From assembly GCA_014381825.1 (NCBI GenBank), contig JACNKX010000075.1, forward strand, positions 1 to 64,000: DNA of 64,000 bases, read 5' to 3'. This DNA comes from Planctomycetota bacterium (lineage in GTDB: Bacteria; Planctomycetota; Planctomycetia; Pirellulales; Pirellulaceae). Each line of letters opens with the position of its first letter. The first letter of the stretch is position 1. The position numbers and the translations under genes are program-made. The notes beneath the pieces are model-generated. The model was not told the origin of the DNA. It was given only the letters and a program-made list of their open reading frames with translations, and did not search any database. This document shows positions 26,479-35,243 of the stretch, one piece after another.

Positions 26479-27960
26479 TCACATGCCTTCGACGATCTTG
26501 AGGCACATGTCTTTGAATTGACCAGGGTTCACGTTGGGGTTCCGCTTCTTCGCTTGTCCAATCAGCGATCCGACTGCCTTCGTCTTGCCTGCCTTCAAGT
26601 CTTCGACGACCTTCGGATTGGCTTCGAGCAATTCGCGACACAGGCCTTCCGCTTCGGATTCATCGACTTTCTCGATGCCAAGCGCCGCCATCGCGTCGCC
26701 GGCGGACATACCTGAGCGAACCATTTCGTCAAACACATCTTTGGCGCGTGTATTGTCGACGTCGCCCGCTTGAATCGACTTCAACAACTCGGCCAGCGCC
26801 GTAGCTGAAATCGAGAACTCACTGATTGATGTTTCCTGTTCGTTTAATGTTCGAAGCACGTCCTGTTGCACCCAGTTACTGGCTCGTCGCCCATCTCTGG
26901 TCGACGTCGCAAGCTCTTCGTAGTAAGCCACCAACTCGCGTCCTTGATTCACGATGACGTCGGAGTCATAAGGGTCGATCCCATGAGTCGTCTCGAGTCG
27001 TGTTCGCATGGCCGCCGGAAGCTCGCCGAGCTCTGCTCGAACTTGTTCGACTTCATCTGGCTTGACGATCACGGGCAACAAGTCCGGGTCGGGAAAGTAG
27101 CGATAGTCGCTCGATTCCTCTTTTTCACGTTGCTTCACTGTCACTTGGCGACCGTCATCCCAGCCGCGAGTCGTTTTGTGGCCGCCTGGGCTGTCACCAA
27201 GCTTGATTTTGTTCTCACACCAGACTTCGTACTGCCGTTCGGCCTCGTACGCCATTGCTCGTTCGACGGCGCGGAAGCTGTTCATATTCTTCACTTCGGC
27301 GATCGGCGTTGCGACTTGGCCCTCTGGCGTATTGATGTGCAAGTTAAGGTTGCCATCGACTCGCAAGCTTCCTTCTTGCATGTTGCAGTCCGAGACGCCG
27401 AGATAAGTGAGCAGCAATCGCAGTTCGGTGAGATAGGCCTTCGCCTCTTGAGGCGAGCGGAGATCGGGCTCGCTGACGATTTCCAATAGCGGCGTGCCGG
27501 TTCGATTCAGATCGATGCGACTGTCGCTCTTGCCCGCTGCTTCGTCGTGCATACTCTTTCCGGCGTCATCTTCGAGATGAGCACGCGTGATTCGAACGCG
27601 TTTTGGCTCGAAGCCGCCCTTCGGATCGCTAATGTCCAGCCAACCGTTCTGGGACATCGGCAAATCGAATTGGCTGATCTGATAGCCCTTGGGCAAGTCC
27701 GGATAGAAGTAATTCTTACGATCCCATTTAGTAAACTTCGGAATGTCCAAGTTCAGCGCGACCGCTGTCTTCAGTCCTAACTCGAAAGCTCGACGATTCA
27801 TCACCGGTAATGCACCGGGCATTCCAATGCAAACCGGACATGTCTGAGTATTAGGAGCTTGACCGAACATGGTACTACAGCGACAGAACAGCTTCGATTG
27901 TGTCTGAAGCTGTACATGGACTTCCAGTCCAATGATGATTTCGTACGGTTTGTCGCTCAT
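26479..27960 (-). CDS. gatB: Asp/Glu-tRNA amidotransferase subunit B
   Basis: 493 residues, the usual length. GatB carries the kinase and tRNA-binding parts of GatCAB, which converts Glu-tRNA(Gln) and Asp-tRNA(Asn) to the amide forms. EIIGLEVHVQLQTQSKLFCR, then CSTMFGQAPNTQTCPVCIGM, are the family signature, with zinc-type cysteines visible. KNYFYPDLPKGYQISQF and the YxYFPDPDL motif follow. The C-terminal YqeY-like tail (residues ~350-493) ends in NPNVNPGQFKDMC. ATG 27960. It lies downstream of gatA in the rpmB-gatCAB run. Confidence 0.97.
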   Translation of the reverse strand: MSDKPYEIIIGLEVHVQLQTQSKLFCRCSTMFGQAPNTQTCPVCIGMPGALPVMNRRAFELGLKTAVALNLDIPKFTKWDRKNYFYPDLPKGYQISQFDLPMSQNGWLDISDPKGGFEPKRVRITRAHLEDDAGKSMHDEAAGKSDSRIDLNRTGTPLLEIVSEPDLRSPQEAKAYLTELRLLLTYLGVSDCNMQEGSLRVDGNLNLHINTPEGQVATPIAEVKNMNSFRAVERAMAYEAERQYEVWCENKIKLGDSPGGHKTTRGWDDGRQVTVKQREKEESSDYRYFPDPDLLPVIVKPDEVEQVRAELGELPAAMRTRLETTHGIDPYDSDVIVNQGRELVAYYEELATSTRDGRRASNWVQQDVLRTLNEQETSISEFSISATALAELLKSIQAGDVDNTRAKDVFDEMVRSGMSAGDAMAALGIEKVDESEAEGLCRELLEANPKVVEDLKAGKTKAVGSLIGQAKKRNPNVNPGQFKDMCLKIVEGM

Positions 27961-28043
27961 GGCTCGTAGCTGGATTTGGAAAAAATCAGCAGTTGTAGGT
28001 TGTTCCTCTGAACTCTTACGAGTTCAGCTACATCGTTTCTAAG

Positions 28044-29579
28044 TTATCGAGGCCTTTTCGTGTGCCAATCCGTTGCTTGCTGGAACATGTGAGCCGCGCG
28101 GAGTAGCTTTTCTTCCTCGAACGGTGCGGCTTGCAACTGCAATCCAACCGGCAAGCCTTCTCCGGTGATTCCACAGGGAAGTGAGATCGCAGCGATTCCC
28201 GCGAGGTTCGCGCTGACGGTATACAAATCTTGGAGATACATCGACAGCGGATCTTCATTCATCTCGCCGAGCTTGAATGCGGGCGTCGCAGTCGTTGGCC
28301 CAATGATCAGGTCAACGTCTTTGAAGGCCGCGTCGTAGTCCTCGCGAATCAGACGCCGCACCTTCAACGCTTTCAAATAATAAGCGTCGTAGTAACCAGC
28401 GCTCAAAGCATAACTGCCCAGCATCACGCGGCGTTTGACTTCTGGGCCGAAGGCTTCTGAACGCGTCTTGCGATACATGCGGACCAGAGACGTATCCATC
28501 GCTTCAAGCTTCGCGCGGTCCCCTGCTTCTTCGAGCGTTTTGCGTTCTTCAGCCAATTCGGCAAGCATCTCCTTCTCGTCCGTTCGATATCCGTAATGGA
28601 CCCCGTCGTAACGCGCGAGATTACTGGACGCTTCACATGGTGCGATGATGTAGTACGTCGCGATTGCGTACTTGCTGTGTGGCAGCGAGACTTCGCGAAC
28701 GATCGCTCCCTGAGACTCGAAGACCTTGATTGCTTCACGCACTGCTGAATCGACGCCACCGTCCAGTCCATCCCCAAAGTGTTCCCGAGCAACACCAAGC
28801 CGCAAACCTTTGATTGGCTCTCGAACGGAGGCCGTGTAGGACGGAGTTGGGACGTTGGCGGATGTCGAATCGACAGGGTCGTGACCGGCGATCGCTTCGA
28901 GCAGCAAGGCGACGTCTTCGGCCGCCATGGCCAGCGGGCCAGCTTGATCGAAGCTGCTAGCGAATGCGACGAGGCCATATCGGCTGACCCGGCCGTACGT
29001 CGGCTTCATCCCGGTTACACCGCAGAAAGCAGCCGGTTGACGGATCGAGCCACCGGTATCTGTGCCCACGGACAACGGTGCCATGGAAGCGGCAACGCAC
29101 GCTGCGGCACCACCGCTAGAGCCACCAGGAGTTCTATCGAGGCCCCAGGGATTATGAGTTTTCTTAAACGCCGAGTTTTCGGTCGAGCCGCCCATTGCAA
29201 ACTCGTCCATGTTCGTCTTGCCAATCAACACGGCGTCGGCTGCCTTGAGCTTGTTGATGACGGTTGCGTCATAGGGAGGAACAAACTGTTCCAACATTCG
29301 CGATCCGCACGTCGTCGTCCACCCCTTGGTGCAAAGGACGTCTTTTACGGCGACCGGCAAGCCTGCCAACAATCCAAGTTGCTCACCAGCTTGTCGCCGT
29401 TGGTCGATGGCCTTGGCTTGTGTCAATGCACGCTCGGCATCGACATTCAGAAACGCTCCAATCGCTTCATCGTTCTGTTCGATCTGAGCGAGATAAACCC
29501 GCGTTAGCTCCGTTGCCGAGACGTTGCCAACCGTTAGTTCCGCAAGTAACTCAGTCGCAGTGAATTCGAGAACAGACAT
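28044..29579 (-). CDS. gatA: Asp/Glu-tRNA amidotransferase subunit A
   Basis: 511-residue amidase subunit that frees ammonia from glutamine. The amidase signature GGSSGGAAA and the catalytic Ser-cisSer-Lys elements are visible: LPVAVKDVLCTKG (Lys), TPGGSSGGAAACVA (cis-Ser) and GTDTGGSIRQPAAFCG (nucleophile Ser). GMKPTYGRVSRYGLVAFASS and FDQAGP complete the family pattern. Length is slightly above the ~485 average because of short C-terminal additions. It starts 59 bases after gatC and precedes gatB by 83 bases. Confidence 0.97.
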   Translation of the reverse strand: MSVLEFTATELLAELTVGNVSATELTRVYLAQIEQNDEAIGAFLNVDAERALTQAKAIDQRRQAGEQLGLLAGLPVAVKDVLCTKGWTTTCGSRMLEQFVPPYDATVINKLKAADAVLIGKTNMDEFAMGGSTENSAFKKTHNPWGLDRTPGGSSGGAAACVAASMAPLSVGTDTGGSIRQPAAFCGVTGMKPTYGRVSRYGLVAFASSFDQAGPLAMAAEDVALLLEAIAGHDPVDSTSANVPTPSYTASVREPIKGLRLGVAREHFGDGLDGGVDSAVREAIKVFESQGAIVREVSLPHSKYAIATYYIIAPCEASSNLARYDGVHYGYRTDEKEMLAELAEERKTLEEAGDRAKLEAMDTSLVRMYRKTRSEAFGPEVKRRVMLGSYALSAGYYDAYYLKALKVRRLIREDYDAAFKDVDLIIGPTTATPAFKLGEMNEDPLSMYLQDLYTVSANLAGIAAISLPCGITGEGLPVGLQLQAAPFEEEKLLRAAHMFQQATDWHTKRPR

Positions 29580-29638
29580 GATGTGGAGAATTGAAGGAGT
29601 TGAGGCAAGGCGACCGTCGTGGATACGAGTTCAGTGTA

Positions 29639-29929
29639 TCAGTCACCAAGGACTGCTGGCACTCGGTAGCATTCATCGTCCCGTTTCGGCGCATTCGCCA
29701 ATGCGTCTTCGCGATCGAGGCTCGGTCGCGGGACATCGTCAACGAGTACGTTGTGAATATCAGCGACGTGTGCCATCGGTTGAACCGATTCGGTGTCAAC
29801 TTCTTCGAGCTGGCGAATGTACTCGACAACTTGGCCCATCTGCGTCGTCAGCGTGTCAAGTTCCTCGTCGCTGAATCGCAAACGAGCAAGCAGAGAGACC
29901 TTGGCGACTTCATCACGGGTTAGACCCAT
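29639..29929 (-). CDS. gatC: Asp/Glu-tRNA amidotransferase subunit C
   Basis: A 96-residue small subunit that wraps around GatA and stabilises the complex. LTRDEVAKVSLLARLRFSDE, then LTTQMGQVVEYIRQLEEVDT and AHVADIHNVLVDDVPRPSL, match the family. ATG 29929 is given; a GTG at 29935 overlaps the rpmB stop in a GTGA, so coupling to rpmB is likely with either start. Confidence 0.95.
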   Translation of the reverse strand: MGLTRDEVAKVSLLARLRFSDEELDTLTTQMGQVVEYIRQLEEVDTESVQPMAHVADIHNVLVDDVPRPSLDREDALANAPKRDDECYRVPAVLGD

Positions 29930-29931
29930 GA

Positions 29932-30213
29932 TCACTTAGCCTTTGCCTTGCCGTGGCCTGGAACGGCAAACGGCTTTGCACGAACGGCCTTTTTTATGGC
30001 ACCACTTCGGATGCAAGCGACACAAACACGCATCGTTTTGTTCGTGCCGTTGGGAGTCGTGACTTTGACTCGCTGCAAATTCGGCTTGAACTTCCGACGA
30101 GAGATTCCAGTCAGCTTTGTACCAACACCGCCGAGATACTTCCGCTTACCGCGGATTTCGACCGCATTCCCCATTTGGGTGCTTTTATTGCAAACTTCGC
30201 AGACGCGTGCCAT
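29932..30213 (-). CDS. rpmB: 50S ribosomal protein L28
   Basis: 93 residues. MARVCEVCNKSTQMGNAV is typical of L28, as are the R-R-K-F-K-P-N-L segment and VRVCVACIRSG. Four cysteines form two C-x-x-C pairs, so this is the zinc-binding (C+) form. GAGGA lies eight bases before ATG 30213. It leads the operon with gatC, gatA, gatB and the SAM hydroxide adenosyltransferase. Confidence 0.97.
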   Translation of the reverse strand: MARVCEVCNKSTQMGNAVEIRGKRKYLGGVGTKLTGISRRKFKPNLQRVKVTTPNGTNKTMRVCVACIRSGAIKKAVRAKPFAVPGHGKAKAK

Positions 30214-30524
30214 CGGAACTTCCTCAGTCTCGCTTCAAGAACGATCCCCTTGCACTGACTACCTGCAAGGCAAACCACCAATATAGCCAGTCTGCGCCTG
30301 GCTGCAACGCCACCTCGCTCGGGCGGAATGGCCTGCGATTTGGTATGGCAGCAGAGGTCGTGACATCCGGCACAATCGGCAAAGCACGTACCAGCGAAGA
30401 ATCATCTGACGAGCAGATGTGCGACATGCGGTGAGGCAAGCCGCAGGCGTAACCTATCTTTCAAGGAGACAGATGCCCCACTTGAGCAATCCACGTCGTG
30501 CGCGACGCCAAAGGACTCGACACC
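30214..30524. other. divergent intergenic region
   Basis: About 310 bases between the divergent rpmB operon and the PilZ-like gene. It must hold both promoters. No RNA or conserved repeat is recognised. Confidence 0.5.
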
Positions 30525-30908
30525 ATGACTGCCCTGATAGAAGCGGATCTATTCGACACGATTAGCGAACTGCTGGCTGAGCAGAACGCGATGAACAATG
30601 ATGAGAGACGGGCCGGCGAGCGACGAGATTATGACTGTATTCAGCTTCTCGCACCGTACGACGCCAACTGCCTCCCGCTGCAAGAAGACTTCCGCCAGGT
30701 CCAATGCCGGGATCTCTCGCCGAAGGGATTTTCGTTCCTTTCCTATCGGCAACCGGATACGGAACACGTCATCATCGCCCTCGGTGCGGTGCCATTTAAG
30801 TTTTTTGTGGCAAAAATTGTCCACAATAGTCCTAGCGAGAACGAGTTGAGCAACAACTACCTAATCGGTTGTCGGTTCGTGCGCCGGTTGACCGCGCAAG
30901 GCACCTAA
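30525..30908 (+). CDS. PilZ-like domain protein
   Basis: 127 residues from ATG 30525 with AAGGA nine bases upstream. Residues ~25-125 look like a PilZ domain: ERRAGERRDYDC supplies the R-x-x-x-R start, CRDLSPKGFSFLSY the D-x-S-x-x-G core, and NNYLIGCRFVRRL the last strand. PilZ domains bind cyclic di-GMP and change the activity of a partner; many planctomycete copies stand alone like this one. Binding cannot be proved by eye because the first motif is separated unusually. It converges on the CobA-HemD gene with a 4-base overlap. Confidence 0.7.
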   Translation: MTALIEADLFDTISELLAEQNAMNNDERRAGERRDYDCIQLLAPYDANCLPLQEDFRQVQCRDLSPKGFSFLSYRQPDTEHVIIALGAVPFKFFVAKIVHNSPSENELSNNYLIGCRFVRRLTAQGT

Positions 30909-32440
30909 GTCCAAGTCTCGGTTCCGTTCGCTGCCTGCTCGATCGCGCGAGCGAGGCCAGCCATCGTGAATTCTTTGGCTTCCACTGCCGGTTCGAAGCC
31001 GCATTCTCTCAGAGTTGCAGACGTAATGGGGCTGATGCTCGCAAGACAGGCGTTCTTCAGATTGTTTCCGAACATCGTGGCGAGCGAACGAGCGATCGCT
31101 GAACTTGTCACTGTGACCCAGTGAAATCTCCCTGCGGCAAGATCGCCGGCGATCTCATCATTCGGAGATTCGACATCGATACTCTCGTAGACAACCGTTT
31201 GCGTGACCTCTCCGCCGGCAGCCGTGATCTCGTCCGCGAGTACTTCGCGGCCACGACTGGCTCTGGCAAGCAAGAACCGTTTGCCCTCTGCCAGTGGAGC
31301 TAACTCAGCGGCAAGCGACTCGGCTCTGAACTCGGACGGCTGAAGATCGACATTCAAATGATATCGAACCAACTCGTCGGCGGTGCCAGGTCCGATCGCA
31401 GCCAACTTGATAGAGCCTAAAGCTCGCACGTCTGAACCGGTTGCCAGCAGTCGTTCGATGAAATACCTCACGCCGTTACTGCTTGAAAAGACGAGCCAAT
31501 CGAATTCGCGCAGTGTGCCGATGGCTTTGTCGACGAGTTGCCAATCCAAAGGTTCAGAGATCTCGATGGCTGGTTGAACAACGGCTTCCGCCCCAAGTTC
31601 TTCGAGAATTGTGCAGAGCTTGTTTGCTTGCCCTTGCGGTCGTGTCACGAGAATTCGTTGTCCGAACAGCGGTCGCTTCTCAAACCAAGAAAAAGTATCT
31701 GCGAGGGCTGACACCTCTCCGACGACGATGATCGCTGGCGGTCGAATACTCTGGGTCTCCAGCGTTTCGACGACTTCGCCAAGCGTACAGCCAACACGTT
31801 GTTGATCGGACGAACTACAGCGGCGAATGATTGCGACCGGCGTGTCCGAAGGTTTTCCCGCTTCAAGCAAGTCTTTGGTCCATGAACGCGCGGTTGTGAT
31901 CCCCATGTAAAAGACCAGCGTGCCGGGAAATGCAGCCAACGCTCGGTAGTCAATCGCCGAGTCTTGCTTGTCGGGATTCTCGTGCCCAGTTACCAAAGCG
32001 ACGGCGGACGCATGATCGCGATGCGTGATCGGAATCCCAGCGTAGCTGCCCGCCGCCAACGCGGCAGTAATCCCTGGCACAATCTCGAAGGCGACGTCGG
32101 CCCGAACGAGCGTCTCAATCTCTTCGGCACCGCGAGCGAAGACGGCCGGATCGCCGCCTTTCAGACGCGCGACAACTTTCCCTTCGCCAGCCAGCCGGAC
32201 CAAAGCTGCGTTGATCTCCGCTTGGGACCAGATACGGGTCCGACCATGTTTTCCCAAGCAAATCAACTCAGCATCGCGGCGAGCATGTTCAAGGATACGA
32301 GCGTTTGCTAAGTAGTCGTAGAGCACGACATCCGCCCGACGCAAGCACTCGACGCCGCGCAACGTGATCAGCCCTGGATCACCCGGGCCCGCTCCGATTA
32401 AGTACACCTTCCCTTTCGGTGTCGGCGGTGTGTTTGACAT
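30905..32440 (-). CDS. cobA-hemD: fused uroporphyrinogen-III C-methyltransferase / uroporphyrinogen-III synthase
   Basis: 511 residues from ATG 32440 (an upstream ATG at 32476 would overlap the preceding gene). Residues 1-245 are the SAM-dependent methyltransferase: VYLIGAGPGDPGLITLRG, DVVLYDYLAN, RLKGGDPAVFARG and ITHRDHASAVALVTGHE. It makes precorrin-2 for siroheme or cobalamin. Residues ~260-510 are HemD: GQRILVTRPQGQANKL, DWLVFSSSNGVRYF, AIGPGTADEL and VTVTSSAIARSLA. HemD closes hydroxymethylbilane to uroporphyrinogen III. The fusion puts two successive steps on one chain. The SGNH hydrolase gene ends 12 bases upstream. Confidence 0.95.
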   Translation of the reverse strand: MSNTPPTPKGKVYLIGAGPGDPGLITLRGVECLRRADVVLYDYLANARILEHARRDAELICLGKHGRTRIWSQAEINAALVRLAGEGKVVARLKGGDPAVFARGAEEIETLVRADVAFEIVPGITAALAAGSYAGIPITHRDHASAVALVTGHENPDKQDSAIDYRALAAFPGTLVFYMGITTARSWTKDLLEAGKPSDTPVAIIRRCSSSDQQRVGCTLGEVVETLETQSIRPPAIIVVGEVSALADTFSWFEKRPLFGQRILVTRPQGQANKLCTILEELGAEAVVQPAIEISEPLDWQLVDKAIGTLREFDWLVFSSSNGVRYFIERLLATGSDVRALGSIKLAAIGPGTADELVRYHLNVDLQPSEFRAESLAAELAPLAEGKRFLLARASRGREVLADEITAAGGEVTQTVVYESIDVESPNDEIAGDLAAGRFHWVTVTSSAIARSLATMFGNNLKNACLASISPITSATLRECGFEPAVEAKEFTMAGLARAIEQAANGTETWT

Positions 32441-32451
32441 CGAATCTTGCG

Positions 32452-33219
32452 TCAAATGCCGACCACCTTTCGCCATGTCTGCGCCATCAACGAATGGCCG
32501 GCCAAGCTAGGATGCACACCGTCGCCAGCCCAGTAATTCGGCGCTGTTCCAGCCGCGACGGCCTCGTCAAACATGGCCTGAAATGGCACCCAAATCGTCT
32601 TTGCATTGACCGCTACTTTCTTTGCTGCCGCGCGCCGTTGATCGAATTCAGGGAACCAAGTGTCGTTGATCGCGCCGCAGCGCAAAACGAAGGGCTCACA
32701 GACGACGATCGTCACGTCAGGTAACGCTTCGCGAGTTCGGGCCAACAACGCTGCGAAGCCAGTTTCGTAGTCACTGACGGTCCCGTCGTAACGTCCTGCC
32801 AGCTTGTGCCAGATGTCGTTGACTCCGATCAGAATGCTCAGCAAAGCGGGCTTCAAATCGATCGTGTCTTCCTGCCAACGCTTGTCGAGGTCAGGCACTT
32901 TGTGGCCGCTGATGCCCCGGTTGTAAACCTGCAATCCTAGGGAGGCGTGATCTCGCAGAAGTTCGGGGCCCAGCAACATCGGATAGCCGGTTCCCAATGC
33001 TCTAGCGTGATTGGACTTACCTTGGCTATTACGATCACGACCAGCGTCGGTGATAGAGTCGCCTTGGAAGAGAACGGTATCTCCTTTCGTGAGCGACGCC
33101 GAGTCGGCAGCGCGGAGTTGTTTTGGAACGGCAGCGACTGCTGCGGCGACGCCAGCCGCGATTGCTGCGTTTTCAAGTAACTGGCGACGAGACAGGGGGT
33201 TGTTCGGATCAGTGTTCAT
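32452..33219 (-). CDS. exported SGNH/GDSL hydrolase
   Basis: A 255-residue esterase-type enzyme. A Tat-like leader (PLSRRQLLENAAIAAGVAAA) precedes the SGNH fold: GDSITDAGRD (nucleophile Ser, block I), LLSILIGVNDIWHK (block III Asn) and WAGDGVHPSLAG (block V Asp-x-x-His). Such planctomycete enzymes deacetylate or hydrolyse esters on polysaccharides. It follows the truncated sulfatase by six bases in the same reading frame and may be co-transcribed with the sulfatases, which would fit a role on sulfated glycans. Confidence 0.9.
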   Translation of the reverse strand: MNTDPNNPLSRRQLLENAAIAAGVAAAVAAVPKQLRAADSASLTKGDTVLFQGDSITDAGRDRNSQGKSNHARALGTGYPMLLGPELLRDHASLGLQVYNRGISGHKVPDLDKRWQEDTIDLKPALLSILIGVNDIWHKLAGRYDGTVSDYETGFAALLARTREALPDVTIVVCEPFVLRCGAINDTWFPEFDQRRAAAKKVAVNAKTIWVPFQAMFDEAVAAGTAPNYWAGDGVHPSLAGHSLMAQTWRKVVGI

Positions 33220-33225
33220 TGGAAT

Positions 33226-33597
33226 TCACCTTTGTAATGTTCGCGCGTCGCGTAAGTCGATTGTGAACGGCTTGATATGATCCGGCAGCTGCGCGGAGCT
33301 TCGGATGTGTTGTGTGCCGATCGTTGTCTGATACATCCCGGTGATGATCGTTGAACGGCAGGGAGCACAAACGCCGGCTGCGACGAATGCATGCGTATAG
33401 CGGACTCCTTCTGACGCTAACTGGTCGATGTTGGGCGTCGTCGCATACAGGTCGCCATAACATCCGAGGTGTGCGCTGATGTCTTCGCAGCTAACCCAAA
33501 CGATATTGGGGCGATCGGCGGCGAGCAATTCGTGGCTGCAACCAACGAGGCAGCCAATCAGCAAGAGTTCAATAAAGCGTTTCATAGAATACCGCAT
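33226..33597 (-). pseudogene. truncated sulfatase (N-terminal remnant)
   Basis: 123 residues that match only the first quarter of a sulfatase. Signal peptide ~1-27, then DRPNIVWVSCEDISAHLGCY supplies metal ligands, and AGVCAPCRSTIITGMYQTTI is the formylglycine motif C77-A-P-C-R. Similarity continues to LPDHIKPFTIDLRDA and then breaks off: five unrelated residues and TGA, six bases before the SGNH gene. Family members are ~450-550 residues, so ~75% is missing, probably by a deletion that joined this gene to the hydrolase. It is unlikely to be active. Confidence 0.85.
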
Positions 33598-33621
33598 GTC
33601 CTCTGACTCCTGACGTCTTAC

Positions 33622-35130
33622 CTACTTCTTCTTTTTCTTCTTTCCCTTCCCCGCCTGCTTCTTCTCAGCGCCAACCTCTTTCGCCAAGGCTTGCCAGCGC
33701 TCTTTCATCTGGCGGAATTGCTCAGGCCGCGACGTCGATAGATCACTTAACTCCGTTCGGTCTTCTTGGACGTTATACAACTCCCACGGTCCGTGGTTGA
33801 TGTTGACGAGTTTCCAATCACCCGATCGAAGTGCGTTGTTCTTGCTGTAAAACGTGAACAGCAACGAGTCATGCGGCTCGCGTTGCTGCCCAGCAAAGAT
33901 CGGTGCCAAGCTCAAGCCTTGCGCCTTTCCAATGCTCTGGCCTGCATAACTTTCCGGATACTCGATCCCGGCCAAGTCCAATCCAGTTGCCAGCAAGTCG
34001 ACCAGATGAGCGGGTTGTCCGCTGATCGTTCCAGGCTCTTTGATCCCCTTCGCCCAATGAGCGATGAAGGCGGTGGAGATGCCTCCCTCGTGCTGATTCT
34101 GTTTGTATTCACGAAACGGTGTGTTACAGGCATGCGCCCAACGCTTGTCGTAAGTCCAGTAAGACTCTGGATCCCACGGCATCAGTTTGTTCTTCAACGT
34201 CGCGGCCCTCGTTCGCTGAAACGGGCACGCTCCGTTGTCGCTCAGGAACATGAACAGTGTGTTGTCGTAGCGTTCGGTTTCTTTGAGATGCGCGATCAGC
34301 CGACCGATGTTTTGATCGACGCGGTCAATCATTCCTGCGTACGTGGCCATCAGCAAGTCGTGCCGGTCTTTCTCTTCGTCGCTTTCGTCCGCCCACGCAG
34401 GAACCTCCTCAGGACGCGGAGCGAGCGGCCAACTGGCGTCGATGATCCCAAGCTCTTTCATGCGAGCATGACGCCGCTTCCGCAATTCATCCCAACCCAT
34501 CATGTACTTGCCGCGATACTTCTCGACCTCTTCGCGCGGTGCATGAAGCGGGTAGTGCGGAGCGTTATAAGCCACGTAAAGGAAGAATGGCTTCTCCTTG
34601 TCAGCTTCCTCGAGAAACTCGATTGCATAGTCTGTATCCGCGTCCGTTGTGTAAAAGCCTTTGTCAGGAACTTTGAAGGGTTCGTTGTCTAATCGAAACG
34701 TATCGTCCCCTGTGAAGAAGTTACACGCCCCGCTCAGATGTCCAAAGTAACGATCAAATCCGCGATCAATTGGCGTGCTACTTTGATGCCACTTGCCCGA
34801 CATGAGAGTTGTATAGCCGCCAAGCTTCATGCCTTCGGCGATCGTGATGCAATCATTCAGCTTGCCAACACCAACCGAAGGATGATACTGGCCACTTAGC
34901 AACGTCGCTCGCGTCGTCTCGCACTTCGCACAGTTATAGAACTGCGTAAACCGCAGCCCACCAGCCGCGAGCTGATCGATATTCGGCGTCTTGATCTCAC
35001 TGCCATAGCAACCAAGATCCGAGAACCCCATATCATCCACCATGATCAAGACGATATTCGGGCGATCATCGGCCAGTGATGAGGCAAGGCAAACCAGGGA
35101 CAAACAAGCGGTCAGAAGAAGAATTCGCAT
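33622..35130 (-). CDS. exported arylsulfatase with atypical C-E-T-T-R active-site motif
   Basis: 502 residues from ATG 35130, giving signal peptide MRILLLTACLSLVCLASSLA; the longer in-frame start lacks a signal. DDRPNIVLIMVDDMGFSDLG holds the calcium ligands, and the rest follows the S1 sulfatase pattern (SGKWH, DRGFDRYFGH, FLYVAYNAPHYPLHAP, LFMFLSDNGA, KLVNINHGPWELYN). The formylglycine site reads C70-E-T-T-R-A, with Thr where the usual motif C-x-[PA]-x-R has Pro/Ala, so maturation may be altered. The C-terminus is Lys-rich (KGKKKKKK). First gene of a run with the sulfatase remnant, the SGNH hydrolase and cobA-hemD. Confidence 0.9.
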   Translation of the reverse strand: MRILLLTACLSLVCLASSLADDRPNIVLIMVDDMGFSDLGCYGSEIKTPNIDQLAAGGLRFTQFYNCAKCETTRATLLSGQYHPSVGVGKLNDCITIAEGMKLGGYTTLMSGKWHQSSTPIDRGFDRYFGHLSGACNFFTGDDTFRLDNEPFKVPDKGFYTTDADTDYAIEFLEEADKEKPFFLYVAYNAPHYPLHAPREEVEKYRGKYMMGWDELRKRRHARMKELGIIDASWPLAPRPEEVPAWADESDEEKDRHDLLMATYAGMIDRVDQNIGRLIAHLKETERYDNTLFMFLSDNGACPFQRTRAATLKNKLMPWDPESYWTYDKRWAHACNTPFREYKQNQHEGGISTAFIAHWAKGIKEPGTISGQPAHLVDLLATGLDLAGIEYPESYAGQSIGKAQGLSLAPIFAGQQREPHDSLLFTFYSKNNALRSGDWKLVNINHGPWELYNVQEDRTELSDLSTSRPEQFRQMKERWQALAKEVGAEKKQAGKGKKKKKK

Positions 35131-35243
35131 TTTCGGCGGCAGTTCCAGAGTGGTGATGTTAAGCGTGTCAGTATAAACAGGACCGAAGCGGCTGTCCTGT
35201 CCCATTGCGTCACGAGAAGATTTCGCAAAGCGAACAGCGACTG

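Noticed and set aside
33219-33228. In-frame TGA between the sulfatase remnant and the SGNH hydrolase as another Sec codon
   Set aside because: The residues around it match neither family, the hydrolase has its own leader after ATG 33219, and no Cys homologue position is expected there.
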